Assembly (NCBI GenBank): GCA_039679375.1
Contig: JBDKVA010000172.1
Span: forward strand, 1 to 19,716
Direction: 5' to 3'
From: JBDKVA01 sp039679375
Lineage (GTDB): Bacteria > Bacillota > Clostridia > Acetivibrionales > DTU013
Length of the DNA: 19,716 nucleotides
Below the pieces are notes generated by a model. It made no database searches, had not been told where the DNA came from, and saw only the letters and a list, made by a program, of their open reading frames with translations. Below are positions 7,417 through 15,698 of this stretch, piece by piece. Positions within the stretch are counted from its first letter, which is position 1; every line of letters starts with the position of its first letter. The position numbers were made by a program, and so were the translations under genes.

Positions 7417-7518
7417 CTCAAAAGATTGATTTAATGTTATGTTATGTCAGGTTGACGTGTGAGCAATCAAATTTATACCACGCCATCTGAGTATCGGACT
7501 ATAAGGCAGGATAAAACT

Positions 7519-8934
7519 ATGGGAAGTTATATACTCATTATATGTATTTCGGTACCGTTGCTTGGCGCTTTTCTCCTCCCGATTTTGGGTAAAATCAATA
7601 CCAAATTCAGAAATATTTCGGCGTTAGCTTTTGTAGTTACCGCCTTTATTTGTGCGGCACTCGCATTGCCAAGCCTGCTTGCCGGCAAACCTCTTTCACT
7701 TCATTACGAGCTGCCCCTGGGTTTGAGCTTCGCTTTTTATGCGGATGCGCTTGCCATATTTATGGCAATGACCGCGTCGCTCGTAGCTTCCGTAATCGTG
7801 CTTTATTCATTCGGCTACATTAAGGAATACGGGAATCAGAACGAGTATTACATGATGGTTTGCCTCTTCATCGGAGCCATGATGGGACTGGTCTTTTCCA
7901 CAAACCTCATTTTCATCTATACTTTTTGGGAAATATCGGCGATTTGCTGCTGGAGGCTCATTGGTTTTTACCGCGAAGATATAACCATAAACCGGGCTAA
8001 TAAAGCTTTTATCATGACTGTGGCAGGCGCGCTCATCATGCTCATAGGCTTCGTTGGAATATACGGGCAGACGGGCACCTTCGACCTGGCAGCTATGAAA
8101 GGTACGCATATACAAAACTGGATGGTTGTGCTGATATTGTTTGGGATCCTTTCAAAATCGGCGACATTCCCGCTGCACAGCTGGCTGCCCGATGCAGGTG
8201 TAGCGCCTTCACCGGTAACTTCACTGTTGCATGCGGCGGTACTTGTGAAAATCGGCGTTTATGTATATGCACGGCTGTTTATCATGAGCTTTGATATTGA
8301 CTCCGTATTTACTGTTGCAGTGCCTGTTATTGCCGCTGTCAGCGCCCTTGTCAGTGCGGGGGCTGCAATGCGGGCAAACGATATCAAGCGCATTTTGGCG
8401 TATTCTACGGTGAGCCAGCTTGCATTCATACTTTTGGGATTATCCAGCGGAAATGAAACCGGCGCCGTGGGCGGTATGCTGTATATTCTGATGCACAGCG
8501 TAGCAAAGGGCGGACTGTTCCTTTGCGCTGGAATTGTAGAACACAATGTGCACACGAAGGACATAACTAAAATGGGCGGATTTTATAAACGAATGCCGCT
8601 CACTGCAATAGCATTTCTATGCTGCGCTTTTTCAATCATGGGAATACCACCCTTTGGAGGCTTTTTTGCAAAACACCTTGTTATTGAAAGCATTATTTCA
8701 ACAGGGAATATTACGCTTGGAATCGTTTTTATCATAGGTGCAATCATGACTGTTATGTATCTTACACGGCTATTCGTCAAGGTCTTTCTGGGACAGCAGA
8801 CCTTCCCCGATGTGAAGGAAGGCACACCCTTAATGGTTGTATCCGTTATGATACTTGCCATATTATCGCTTGTACTGGGAATATTTATAAGTGTACCTTC
8901 GGGATTTGCATCTCTGATAGGGAGGTGTATATAA
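7519..8934 (+). CDS. Antiporter-like membrane subunit 1 of group 4 hydrogenase, 471 aa
   Basis: This is a multi-spanning proton/cation channel subunit of the NuoL/M/N (MrpA/D) family. It keeps the ion-path residues: Glu138 in FWEIS (helix 5), Lys213 in LSKSATFPLHSWLPDA (helix 7), and His238 and Lys244 in LLHAAVLVKIGVY (helix 8). The frame is open from a GTG at 7459, but that start lacks a ribosome site and would add 20 polar residues. The ATG at 7519 follows AAGGCAGGA at 7 bases and leads straight into the first membrane helix. It is the first gene of the operon, and only one base separates it from the next gene. With the other two antiporter-like subunits it would form the distal arm that couples electron flow to ion pumping. 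Confidence 0.85.
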   Translation: MGSYILIICISVPLLGAFLLPILGKINTKFRNISALAFVVTAFICAALALPSLLAGKPLSLHYELPLGLSFAFYADALAIFMAMTASLVASVIVLYSFGYIKEYGNQNEYYMMVCLFIGAMMGLVFSTNLIFIYTFWEISAICCWRLIGFYREDITINRANKAFIMTVAGALIMLIGFVGIYGQTGTFDLAAMKGTHIQNWMVVLILFGILSKSATFPLHSWLPDAGVAPSPVTSLLHAAVLVKIGVYVYARLFIMSFDIDSVFTVAVPVIAAVSALVSAGAAMRANDIKRILAYSTVSQLAFILLGLSSGNETGAVGGMLYILMHSVAKGGLFLCAGIVEHNVHTKDITKMGGFYKRMPLTAIAFLCCAFSIMGIPPFGGFFAKHLVIESIISTGNITLGIVFIIGAIMTVMYLTRLFVKVFLGQQTFPDVKEGTPLMVVSVMILAILSLVLGIFISVPSGFASLIGRCI

Positions 8935-8935
8935 A

Positions 8936-10801
8936 ATGTTGAATTCCATCAGCTCATTTTTAAGCGAAGGCACAAACATCATATGGTTTATGATCGCATT
9001 ACCTGTTATATGCGGGTTTGCTATATGGCTTTCAAGAAAGAATTATGTTTCCGGGCTGATACTTGCAGCGCTTTTTTCAGCAATCAATCTAATATTTGCA
9101 ATAAGCCTCTATCAGTCAGAGAGCTTTTACCTGACCATTCCGTTTGCTTCGCACGGAATGGATATTGCAATCCATGTTTATGAATATCCCGCAATGTTCC
9201 TTACCTTTACAGCAGTAGGGTTTCTGCTCGTAAGCTTATACAGTGCCGTATATTTGAAGAATGAAAATTACACAGGAAGCTTCATGCTTTATTTATTTAT
9301 AAGCCTTGCCATGATAAACGGCGCCATCCTTTCGGATAATCTGAATATCATGCTGTTTTTCTGGGAAGGGCTTTTGTGCACGCTCTTTGGGATGCTGCTG
9401 ATAAATAATAAGCAGAATCCGAAAACAGCGGCAAAAGCATTTGTATTATCCGGTACCGCCAATCTTTTACTGATGCTGGGCATCATTTTAACGGTGTATC
9501 AGGCAGGAACACCCTATATCACCCAAATGCAGAAATTACCTGTTACCGGAATATCCGGAATCGGGTTTGTATGTATGATGCTGGGCGCTATCGGTATGGC
9601 AGGCTGTATGCCTTTCCACAGCTGGATTACGAATGCAGCAGAGGATGCCCCGGTCCCGTTTATGGCAGCTTTTCCCGCTATGCTTGAAAAAATACTTGGG
9701 ATCTACCTTGCCGTGCATATTGTTATGAATCTATATGATTTGCAGCCGGGAACCGGGATGAGCATTGCACTGATGACACTTGGCGCACTCACTGTGATAT
9801 TTGCCGACGCAATGGCATTCATACAGATGGATATGAAACGTTTGCTTTCATACAATGCGATCAGTCAGGCCGGATTTATGGTGCTCGGTATAGGAACGGC
9901 ACTTCCTGCCGGGATCATCGGCGGCCTTTTCCATATGCTTAACTGCGTTATATTAAGCAGTTGCATGTTTATGGCAGCAGGAAGTATCGAAAAACGGACA
10001 GGAACAACAGATTTTAGAAAAATCGGCGGCCTTGCAAAAAGCATGCCAGTTACGATGGCCTGTTTTGTAATAAGCGGGTTGGCAACTATGGGCATACCGC
10101 CTTTCAGTACGTTTTTATCAAAAGAGATTATTTTTAATGCGGTACAAAAATCGAATGTAGTTTTTTACATTGCTGCACTGTTAAGCACATTTTTAACGAC
10201 CGTGTACTTTCTGAAAATGGCGCGCACAGTATTTACCGGTGAACAAAAACTCCCATCGGGCATGAAATCCATTCGAGAATCAGGCTTTGGCATGCTGATA
10301 CCGATGATTGTATTGGCTGCACTGAGCATACTGCTTGGAGTAGCAAATAAATGGCCATTGGACGGGTTTGTGGGAAATGCACTGGGATATACGCAAACAT
10401 ACTCCGGTTGGCCGGTTTCGGCATTACCGGTTATTATTTACGGTATTGTGCTGATACTGGCTATTTGCGATCATCTATACGGATGCAGGAAATCAGGCAG
10501 TGCGGTCAACGCTGCAGATCATATTAAGAATGCGCCGGTACTGAAAAGCATATATCAGGCGGCGGAAAAACAATGGTTTGATCCATACAACTGGTTGAAT
10601 CAGGCGGCGAACGCTTTTTCCGCCCTTTGTGTCCTGATAGAGCGCGGTATCAGCTGGTTTTATGATGATGCAGTAGAGGAAACAGTAAATGGTGTGGGGA
10701 ATCTGCTGCAACGCTTTAATAACGGAAGCCTCTCACGGTATCTTCTGGCTGCGGCTGCGGGCGTTGGAGGAATTGCAGTCATATTTCTGGTATTTCTTTA
10801 A
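8936..10801 (+). CDS. Antiporter-like membrane subunit 2 (NuoL/EchA-like), 621 aa
   Basis: This is the longest antiporter-like subunit. Its length equals NuoL, and it has a C-terminal extension (about 515-621: a partly amphipathic stretch with FDPYNW, then a final hydrophobic helix) of the kind that in NuoL/EchA runs along the membrane arm. Glu144 in FFWEG (helix 5) and Lys252 in LEKILGIYL (helix 8) are kept. The helix-7 lysine, five residues before the proline of PFHSW, is Met221 here (IGMAGCMPFHSW), unlike its two paralogues in this operon. The pattern PFHSW...AAEDAPVPFMAAFPAMLEK resembles EchA-type proteins. GGGAGGTG precedes the ATG at 8 bases. It is translated one base after the first subunit and 26 bases before the third. 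Confidence 0.83.
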   Translation: MLNSISSFLSEGTNIIWFMIALPVICGFAIWLSRKNYVSGLILAALFSAINLIFAISLYQSESFYLTIPFASHGMDIAIHVYEYPAMFLTFTAVGFLLVSLYSAVYLKNENYTGSFMLYLFISLAMINGAILSDNLNIMLFFWEGLLCTLFGMLLINNKQNPKTAAKAFVLSGTANLLLMLGIILTVYQAGTPYITQMQKLPVTGISGIGFVCMMLGAIGMAGCMPFHSWITNAAEDAPVPFMAAFPAMLEKILGIYLAVHIVMNLYDLQPGTGMSIALMTLGALTVIFADAMAFIQMDMKRLLSYNAISQAGFMVLGIGTALPAGIIGGLFHMLNCVILSSCMFMAAGSIEKRTGTTDFRKIGGLAKSMPVTMACFVISGLATMGIPPFSTFLSKEIIFNAVQKSNVVFYIAALLSTFLTTVYFLKMARTVFTGEQKLPSGMKSIRESGFGMLIPMIVLAALSILLGVANKWPLDGFVGNALGYTQTYSGWPVSALPVIIYGIVLILAICDHLYGCRKSGSAVNAADHIKNAPVLKSIYQAAEKQWFDPYNWLNQAANAFSALCVLIERGISWFYDDAVEETVNGVGNLLQRFNNGSLSRYLLAAAAGVGGIAVIFLVFL

Positions 10802-10827
10802 GATTTGAAGGGAGGGGGCGTCAGAAA

Positions 10828-12291
10828 ATGCATCCCATAGCTTACATTGCGGTCTCGTTTCTTGTAGTGCCGCTTATCATAATTCTATTGGTAAATCTGT
10901 TACCCGGAAAGCTTGCCGGCAGAGTATGCCTGTATCTGGCCGGCGCCAGCGCTGTCATTCAGATCCTGTCGGCTGCTGTGGAGTTTTTCCTGCTCGCGGC
11001 CTTCCGCTTGCATGAATATGAATTCTCACTGCTTTGGAATATGACAAAAGAGGGTTCCGAGCGTTTTTCCGTAACGGCGCTTTCACTCGTGATCATTTTT
11101 TGCATAGGCTTCGTGGCTCTGGTATCGGTACTGATTGCCAACCAGACTGTAAAGAAGAAAAAAGTATTTTATGTCAATCTTTTAATGACTCTGATTCTGG
11201 GTATGAACGGAATGATTATCGTGACCGATCTCTTCTCGCTTTATGTATTCCTTGAGATCGTCGGCCTGTCCAGCTTTGTTCTGATTGCCATGTTCCAGTC
11301 GGAGACGGGCCTTGAAGGCGCATTCAAGTATCTTGTAATGTCAGCGCTGGCAAGCATATTCATATTGACAGGCTTGTCGTTTATCTTTATGCAAACGGGA
11401 AGCCTTCAGTATTCGCAGGTAAGCCTGTCCATCCTTAATGTGCAGGCCGGTTCCGGACCGATCCTTTCTTATTTGGCTTTTATCCTTCTAATTGCCGGCT
11501 TTGCTGTCAAAACAGGCGCGGTTCCGTTCCACAGCTGGCTCCCGGACGCGCACCAAAGTGCAAATACAGCCGTATCCGTGCTTTTGAGCGGAATCGTCAT
11601 AAAGGTGGCGGGGATATACGGGTTCATTGTTTTAATGGAGCTGTTCCAGGGGGTGCCGGCAATCAAGCTGACACTTGCAGTGATGGGCACCGTATCCATT
11701 ATTGCAGGAGCGTTGCTGGCCTTGCGACAGGATCATTTCAAACGTATTGTCGCATATTCCAGCGTGAGCCAGATGGGCTATATCCTGCTCGGCGTCAGCA
11801 CAGGAAGTACGCTGGGACTGTTGGGAGCGGTTGTCCACATATTCAATCATGCAACATTCAAAAGCACTCTGTTTTCAAACGCGGCTGCGCTGCATGAGCA
11901 AACAGGTACGCTTGATATCAATGAAATGGGCGGTTTGCAGAGCAGGATGCCTGTGACAGGCTTTTCATCCATTGCAGCATTTTTATCGACAGCCGGCATA
12001 CCGCCTTTTGCGGGATTCTGGAGCAAGCTTTTGATCATTATTGCACTCTGGAATGAAAACTCTCGCAGTTTTGCAGCGATCGCACTATTTTCGAGCATCC
12101 TTACCGCCGCCTATTTTCTCAGGATACAGAAAAAGGTATTTTTTGGCAAGCTTCCCGATAAATATGCGGAATTGAAGGAAGTGGGCGGCAGCATACGATT
12201 TGCCGAGATCATGCTGACGGTCGTGATGATCGTTGTGGGAGTGGGTTTCCCGCTGGCGCTTCTGTATCTTAAGGGAAGAGGGATTTTGTAG
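10828..12291 (+). CDS. Antiporter-like membrane subunit 3 (NuoN/MrpD-like), 487 aa
   Basis: This is the third proton-conducting subunit. Glu143 in FLEIVGLSSF (helix 5), Lys228 in VKTGAVPFHSWLPDAH (helix 7) and Lys259 in IVIKVAGIYGF (helix 8) are all present. The full PFHSWLPDAHQSA motif places it nearer NuoM/N and MrpD than the preceding subunit. A strong GGGAGGGGG precedes the ATG. It stands directly before the NuoJ-like gene (12 bases), so the three large channel subunits form one block at the head of the operon. Confidence 0.85.
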   Translation: MHPIAYIAVSFLVVPLIIILLVNLLPGKLAGRVCLYLAGASAVIQILSAAVEFFLLAAFRLHEYEFSLLWNMTKEGSERFSVTALSLVIIFCIGFVALVSVLIANQTVKKKKVFYVNLLMTLILGMNGMIIVTDLFSLYVFLEIVGLSSFVLIAMFQSETGLEGAFKYLVMSALASIFILTGLSFIFMQTGSLQYSQVSLSILNVQAGSGPILSYLAFILLIAGFAVKTGAVPFHSWLPDAHQSANTAVSVLLSGIVIKVAGIYGFIVLMELFQGVPAIKLTLAVMGTVSIIAGALLALRQDHFKRIVAYSSVSQMGYILLGVSTGSTLGLLGAVVHIFNHATFKSTLFSNAAALHEQTGTLDINEMGGLQSRMPVTGFSSIAAFLSTAGIPPFAGFWSKLLIIIALWNENSRSFAAIALFSSILTAAYFLRIQKKVFFGKLPDKYAELKEVGGSIRFAEIMLTVVMIVVGVGFPLALLYLKGRGIL

Positions 12292-12303
12292 GGAGGAATT
12301 GCA

Positions 12304-12798
12304 ATGGAAGCTATTATATACACCTGTCTTGGGTTAATGTTCGTCTTTGGCATACTGGCTGTTATGCTCCGTAGCATGACCAAGTCTGCGATTGCCCTGG
12401 CCGCAGGCAGTGCGGCTCTTGGCATAATCATGTATGAGCTTGGCTTCATATGGGCGGCGCTGTTTGAAATATCGGTCTGTTCCGGATTGGTTACTGTATT
12501 GTTTGTCAGTGCAATCAGTCTGTCGAATACGAGTAAAAATGAACTGGAAAAAGTTTATGAAGATAAAAAACGCATGTCTCTGTTACCGGTTATTCTTATC
12601 ATCAGTGGTGTTATACTGGTTGTTATCGCCATGTCGTCCGGTTTTTCGCTCCAGCCGGTAAACCCGGCAGGAAAAGCCGGCGATAATTTACGGGAGATTT
12701 TGTGGAACAATCGTCAGGCTGATATATGGGGACAGATCATCCTTATGATCACCGGGTCGGTTGCGGTTGTGGTTTTGTTCAAGGAGAGGGATTCATAA
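12304..12798 (+). CDS. NuoJ-like membrane subunit, 164 aa
   Basis: This is a small protein with about five membrane helices. Residues about 44-74 (YELGFIW...SGLVTVLFVSAISLS) match the NuoJ helix-3 region, where complex I has a 'Y-GA--VLF' stretch; here the tyrosine is Cys59. It follows the third antiporter subunit and precedes a clear NuoK-like gene, the same J-K order as in complex I. In complex I, NuoJ helix 3 takes part in coupling quinone chemistry to the membrane arm; a matching role in a hydrogenase is inference. GGGAGGAA precedes the ATG. It has little similarity to MbhD-type subunits. Confidence 0.68.
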   Translation: MEAIIYTCLGLMFVFGILAVMLRSMTKSAIALAAGSAALGIIMYELGFIWAALFEISVCSGLVTVLFVSAISLSNTSKNELEKVYEDKKRMSLLPVILIISGVILVVIAMSSGFSLQPVNPAGKAGDNLREILWNNRQADIWGQIILMITGSVAVVVLFKERDS

Positions 12799-12838
12799 GG
12801 GTAGCGAATTTTGTTCAGGGAGAGGGGCATGAGTAGAG

Positions 12839-13153
12839 ATGAATGATTTCGGAATTGAAGGCATTATGCTTATCATGGGGTTTTTGCTGATCATTGCAGG
12901 CTGCTACTGCCTGATACGCACCTATCACATGCTCAAGATCACGATCGGCATAGAAGTTGCGATGAAGGCCGTAACACTTTTCATTATGCTTGCAGGGCAC
13001 GTGAATGGAAAGATTGACCTTGCTCAGACATTTATCATCACCTCGATCGTTATCGAGGTCGTTGTGACCGTTGTTGCGGCAGGGATTGCCATAAGCCTGT
13101 ATAAAAAATACGGCAGCATGGATATCCGCAATCTGAGAAAACTGAAAGGATAG
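12839..13153 (+). CDS. NuoK-like membrane subunit, 104 aa
   Basis: This three-helix protein has a clear NuoK pattern. Glu39 in IGIEVAMKA and Glu73 in SIVIEVVVTV fall at the places of E. coli NuoK Glu36 and Glu72, the two membrane glutamates needed for ion transfer. The end 'SMDIRNLRKLKG' also matches NuoK. MrpC/MnhC is the related alternative. The ribosome site AGGGAGAGGGG (12817-12827) is closer to an out-of-frame ATG at 12829, which would encode only five residues and stop at 12844-12846; the NuoK start is 10 bases after that decoy. It lies between the NuoJ- and NuoA-like genes. Confidence 0.8.
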   Translation: MNDFGIEGIMLIMGFLLIIAGCYCLIRTYHMLKITIGIEVAMKAVTLFIMLAGHVNGKIDLAQTFIITSIVIEVVVTVVAAGIAISLYKKYGSMDIRNLRKLKG

Positions 13154-13163
13154 ATGGATATAG

Positions 13164-13484
13164 ATGGGTAACTTGATATCATCACCGCCAATTGTTTTTC
13201 TTATATTTATAATAATATTCCTTGTATGTTCCAAGGCCTTTTCACGGTATTCACGCCATGGGATACGGGGAGAGCGCGAGTCGGATTCATATGCATGCGG
13301 TCAGCGCAATATCCAGAATTACATCAATCCTGATTACAGCCAGTTCTTTCCGTTCGCATTTTTGTTTACGATCATGCATGTTCTGGTGCTCGTAGTTGCA
13401 ACCGCTCCCTATGATGTGCCGCTTTTGCCTGTTGTGTTTATCGTATCCGGGATGCTTTCTCTGGTAATCATATTCAAGAGGTGA
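13164..13484 (+). CDS. NuoA-like membrane subunit, 106 aa (divergent)
   Basis: Three hydrophobic helices (about 9-25, 61-80, 86-104) are separated by a polar loop carrying YACG (43-46), which corresponds to the Y-E-C-G loop of NuoA/ND3. The topology, size and position directly before the NuoB-like gene all fit NuoA. The helix-2 acidic pair of NuoA (the F-D-x-E stretch) is absent: the aligned residues are M71-H72-V73-L74. So assignment is by topology, the YxCG loop and synteny rather than close identity. An out-of-frame ATG at 13154 with a five-codon frame precedes the start, just as before the NuoK-like gene. The stop TGA at 13482-13484 falls within the ribosome site of the next gene, pointing to coupled translation. 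Confidence 0.6.
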   Translation: MGNLISSPPIVFLIFIIIFLVCSKAFSRYSRHGIRGERESDSYACGQRNIQNYINPDYSQFFPFAFLFTIMHVLVLVVATAPYDVPLLPVVFIVSGMLSLVIIFKR

Positions 13485-13489
13485 TAATA

Positions 13490-13951
13490 TTGGGACTCTT
13501 ACAAAAAGCAGTTGACTGGGGGACTCGCAAGTCTCCGTGGATAATACATTTTAATGCAGGGGCATGTAATGGCTGTGACATCGAGACGATAGACACCTTT
13601 ACCCCAAGATTTGACCTGGAACGTATGGGAGCCGTGCAGCAGGGGAGCCCGCGCCATGCGGACGTGCTTGTATGCACCGGTGCGGTCACTCTTCAGACGA
13701 GGGACCGCCTGAAGCAGATATATGAGCAGATGCCTGAACCCAAATTTGTCGTTGCTGTCGGGTCATGCGCCTGCACCGGCGGAATATTTGACGGCTGCTA
13801 TTGTGTTACGGGCGGCATTGACACTGTAATCCCGGTAGATGTTTACATCCCCGGATGTGCCGTGCGGCCGGAAGCGATCATCAGCGCCGTTCAAAAGCTT
13901 CTGGATACATTGAAGCCTGAAAAAAAGGGAGGCCGGAAAAATGCAGACTGA
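13490..13951 (+). CDS. Hydrogenase small subunit (NuoB/EchC-like), 153 aa
   Basis: This electron-transfer subunit holds the [4Fe-4S] cluster next to the active site. Cysteines C26 and C29 (GACNGCDIE), C93 (GSCACTGG) and C123 (PGCAVRPE) form the N2-type ligand set. The start is taken as TTG at 13490, giving MGLLQKAVDWGTRKSPWIIH, which matches the usual N-terminus of EchC-like proteins; AAGAGGTGA lies 5-6 bases before. A GTG at 13481 is in frame but would overlap the ribosome site. Its last 11 bases overlap the start of the NuoC-like gene. It pairs with the NuoD-like large subunit. Confidence 0.85.
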   Translation: MGLLQKAVDWGTRKSPWIIHFNAGACNGCDIETIDTFTPRFDLERMGAVQQGSPRHADVLVCTGAVTLQTRDRLKQIYEQMPEPKFVVAVGSCACTGGIFDGCYCVTGGIDTVIPVDVYIPGCAVRPEAIISAVQKLLDTLKPEKKGGRKNAD

Positions 13952-14456
13952 GCAGGAGATCGTTGAGAAGCTTGTCAGTAAATTTGTATTTTTAAATGAT
14001 AAAGTGAATGTGCAAAGGAAAAAACGAATATTTACAAAGCCCCTTGTAAGAGAGGAATTTGAGCAGGTGTTTCATTATTTGCATGACGAATTGGGGTTTT
14101 ATAAAGCAAATCATGTTGTCGGAACAGATGACGGAGACGATCTGGGATTTATCTACCTGTTGTCCAATGAGGACGGTATCATCTTTGCGTTAAAAGAAAA
14201 AGCGCCCAAGTCCGATCCGAGGATCGACTCGATGACAGGCGTATTTCCATCCCTGGATCTGCATGAACGTGAGCTTGTAGACCTCTTTGGCGCCATTGTC
14301 ATGGGCTTGCCCGAGGGTCCGTCCTATCCGCTGCCGGACGGCTGGCCGAAAGGAAACTACCCGATGCGTAAGGATTGGAATCCGAAATACCTCGATAAAA
14401 ATACGATGACCTACAATCCTCCGGCAGATGCAGTAAATGGAGGTGGAGAAAAATGA
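13941..14456 (+). CDS. NuoC/EchD-like 30-kDa subunit, 171 aa
   Basis: This peripheral-arm protein matches the complex I 30-kDa family. HERELVDLFGAIVMGLPEGP (109-128) and the final PMRKDW (141-146) correspond to the NuoC signature of ERE...DLFG...P...PLRKDY. In group 4 hydrogenases this subunit braces the large and small subunits and carries no cofactor. GGGAGG is 8 bases before the ATG. The gene overlaps the NuoB-like gene by 11 bases and the NuoD-like gene by 4 (ATGA), so translation is coupled on both sides. Length is typical for stand-alone EchD/NuoC proteins; it is not fused to the large subunit as in HycE. Confidence 0.82.
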   Translation: MQTEQEIVEKLVSKFVFLNDKVNVQRKKRIFTKPLVREEFEQVFHYLHDELGFYKANHVVGTDDGDDLGFIYLLSNEDGIIFALKEKAPKSDPRIDSMTGVFPSLDLHERELVDLFGAIVMGLPEGPSYPLPDGWPKGNYPMRKDWNPKYLDKNTMTYNPPADAVNGGGEK

Positions 14457-15679
14457 GCGGGAAAAACCGTGTAGTAATACCGATTGGACCTCAGCATCCT
14501 TCATTAAAGGAACCTGGATGCTTTACCATAACGCTTGAGGGTGAAAGGGTTGTCAATGCCGTTGTCGGTGTGGGATATAACCACAGAGGCCTTGAGAAAG
14601 CCTGTGAGAGCAGGAATTATATTCAAAACCTGTACCTCATCGAGCGTGTGTGCGGAATATGTTCGCATACGCATGGAGTTGCGTTTTGCCAGGGAATAGA
14701 AGAGCTCGCGGGGATTTCAATACCACGGCGCGCAGCCTATATACGTGTGATAGTGGCAGAGCTTGAACGCCTGCACAGCCATTTGCTCTGGCTGGGCGTA
14801 GCCGGACATGAGATCGGCTTTGATACACTGTTCATGTACGCGTGGCGCGACCGGGAAAAGGTTTTGGATGTACTGGCCGAGGTGGGCGGCAACCGTGTTA
14901 ATTATGGCATCAATACCATTGGGGGCGTACGCAGGGATGTTGACGAGTCCATGCTGCAGAATATATCCAAAATGGCGGACGCCTTGCAGGAACAGATAAA
15001 ATATTACCTGGAGCTGGCTTCTACTGAAACAACTCTTTCAGTAAGGCTTGCAGGCATTGGAAGGCTTTCGCGCGAGGAGGCGCTGAAGTTTGGCGCGGTA
15101 GGACCGGTTGCTCGTGCGGCAGGTATCATGGATGATATCCGTGTTGTAGAGCCTTATGCGGCTTATGCGGAAATACCCGTCAAACCGGTTACGGATACAC
15201 ACGCAGATGTCTTTGGGCGGACGGTCGTGCGGATATTGGAAATGCTTGAAAGCCTCGAAATCATACGTTTTTGCATAAAGAACCTGCCCGACGGCGATAT
15301 TGCTGTGAAAGCTCCGCGCCGCATACCTGCCGGGGAGGTAATAAGCAGGACTGAGGCACCGCGTGGCGAGGATATACACTTCATCCGTTCCAACGGCACG
15401 GATATGCCGGAGAGAGTGCGTGTGCGCGCGCCAAGCGAAGCAAACTGGCGGGGTGTGAAGCATATGCTGGAAGGCGGCTATCTGGCGGATGTGCCGATTA
15501 TCATCGCTGCGATCGACCCCTGCTATTCCTGCACGGACCGAGCGATCATCGTCAATTCAGGGAGCACGACGGAGGTCATGGATTGGCAGCACCTCAGACA
15601 GTACGGCATAGACTGGTATAAAGAGCGCGGCGTTGATGTCTCCGCAGTTAAAATGCCGGAAGGTAAAATACAATATTAG
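14453..15679 (+). CDS. [NiFe] hydrogenase large subunit, group 4 (NuoD/EchE-like), 408 aa
   Basis: This is the catalytic subunit, reducing protons to H2 or the reverse. Both nickel-binding motifs are intact: E64-R-V-C67-G-I-C70-S-H-T-H74 near the N-terminus and D355-P-C357-Y-S-C360-T-D-R363 near the C-terminus. These four cysteines are lost in complex I NuoD and in hydrogenase-related (Ehr) complexes, so this is a true hydrogenase. After R363 a 45-residue tail remains, which a maturation protease would remove once nickel is inserted; a HycI-like protease gene closes the operon. HPSLKEPGCF and NHRGLEKACESRNY match the EchE/NuoD family. It shares ATGA with the upstream gene. The probable electron partner is ferredoxin through the small 2x[4Fe-4S] subunit; this is inference. 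Confidence 0.92.
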   Translation: MSGKNRVVIPIGPQHPSLKEPGCFTITLEGERVVNAVVGVGYNHRGLEKACESRNYIQNLYLIERVCGICSHTHGVAFCQGIEELAGISIPRRAAYIRVIVAELERLHSHLLWLGVAGHEIGFDTLFMYAWRDREKVLDVLAEVGGNRVNYGINTIGGVRRDVDESMLQNISKMADALQEQIKYYLELASTETTLSVRLAGIGRLSREEALKFGAVGPVARAAGIMDDIRVVEPYAAYAEIPVKPVTDTHADVFGRTVVRILEMLESLEIIRFCIKNLPDGDIAVKAPRRIPAGEVISRTEAPRGEDIHFIRSNGTDMPERVRVRAPSEANWRGVKHMLEGGYLADVPIIIAAIDPCYSCTDRAIIVNSGSTTEVMDWQHLRQYGIDWYKERGVDVSAVKMPEGKIQY

Positions 15680-15698
15680 AATACAAAAAGAGGCAGAT

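Noticed and set aside
12815..13234. 139-residue open frame on the minus strand
   Set aside because: It is antisense to the NuoK-like gene with its two conserved glutamates and is rich in His, Asn and Asp, as shadows of membrane genes are.
15038..15463. 141-residue open frame on the minus strand
   Set aside because: It lies opposite the hydrogenase large subunit, whose frame is certain.
14453..15679. Reading the large subunit as complex I NuoD
   Set aside because: All four nickel-ligand cysteines and the HycI-processed type of tail are present, which complex I NuoD lacks.
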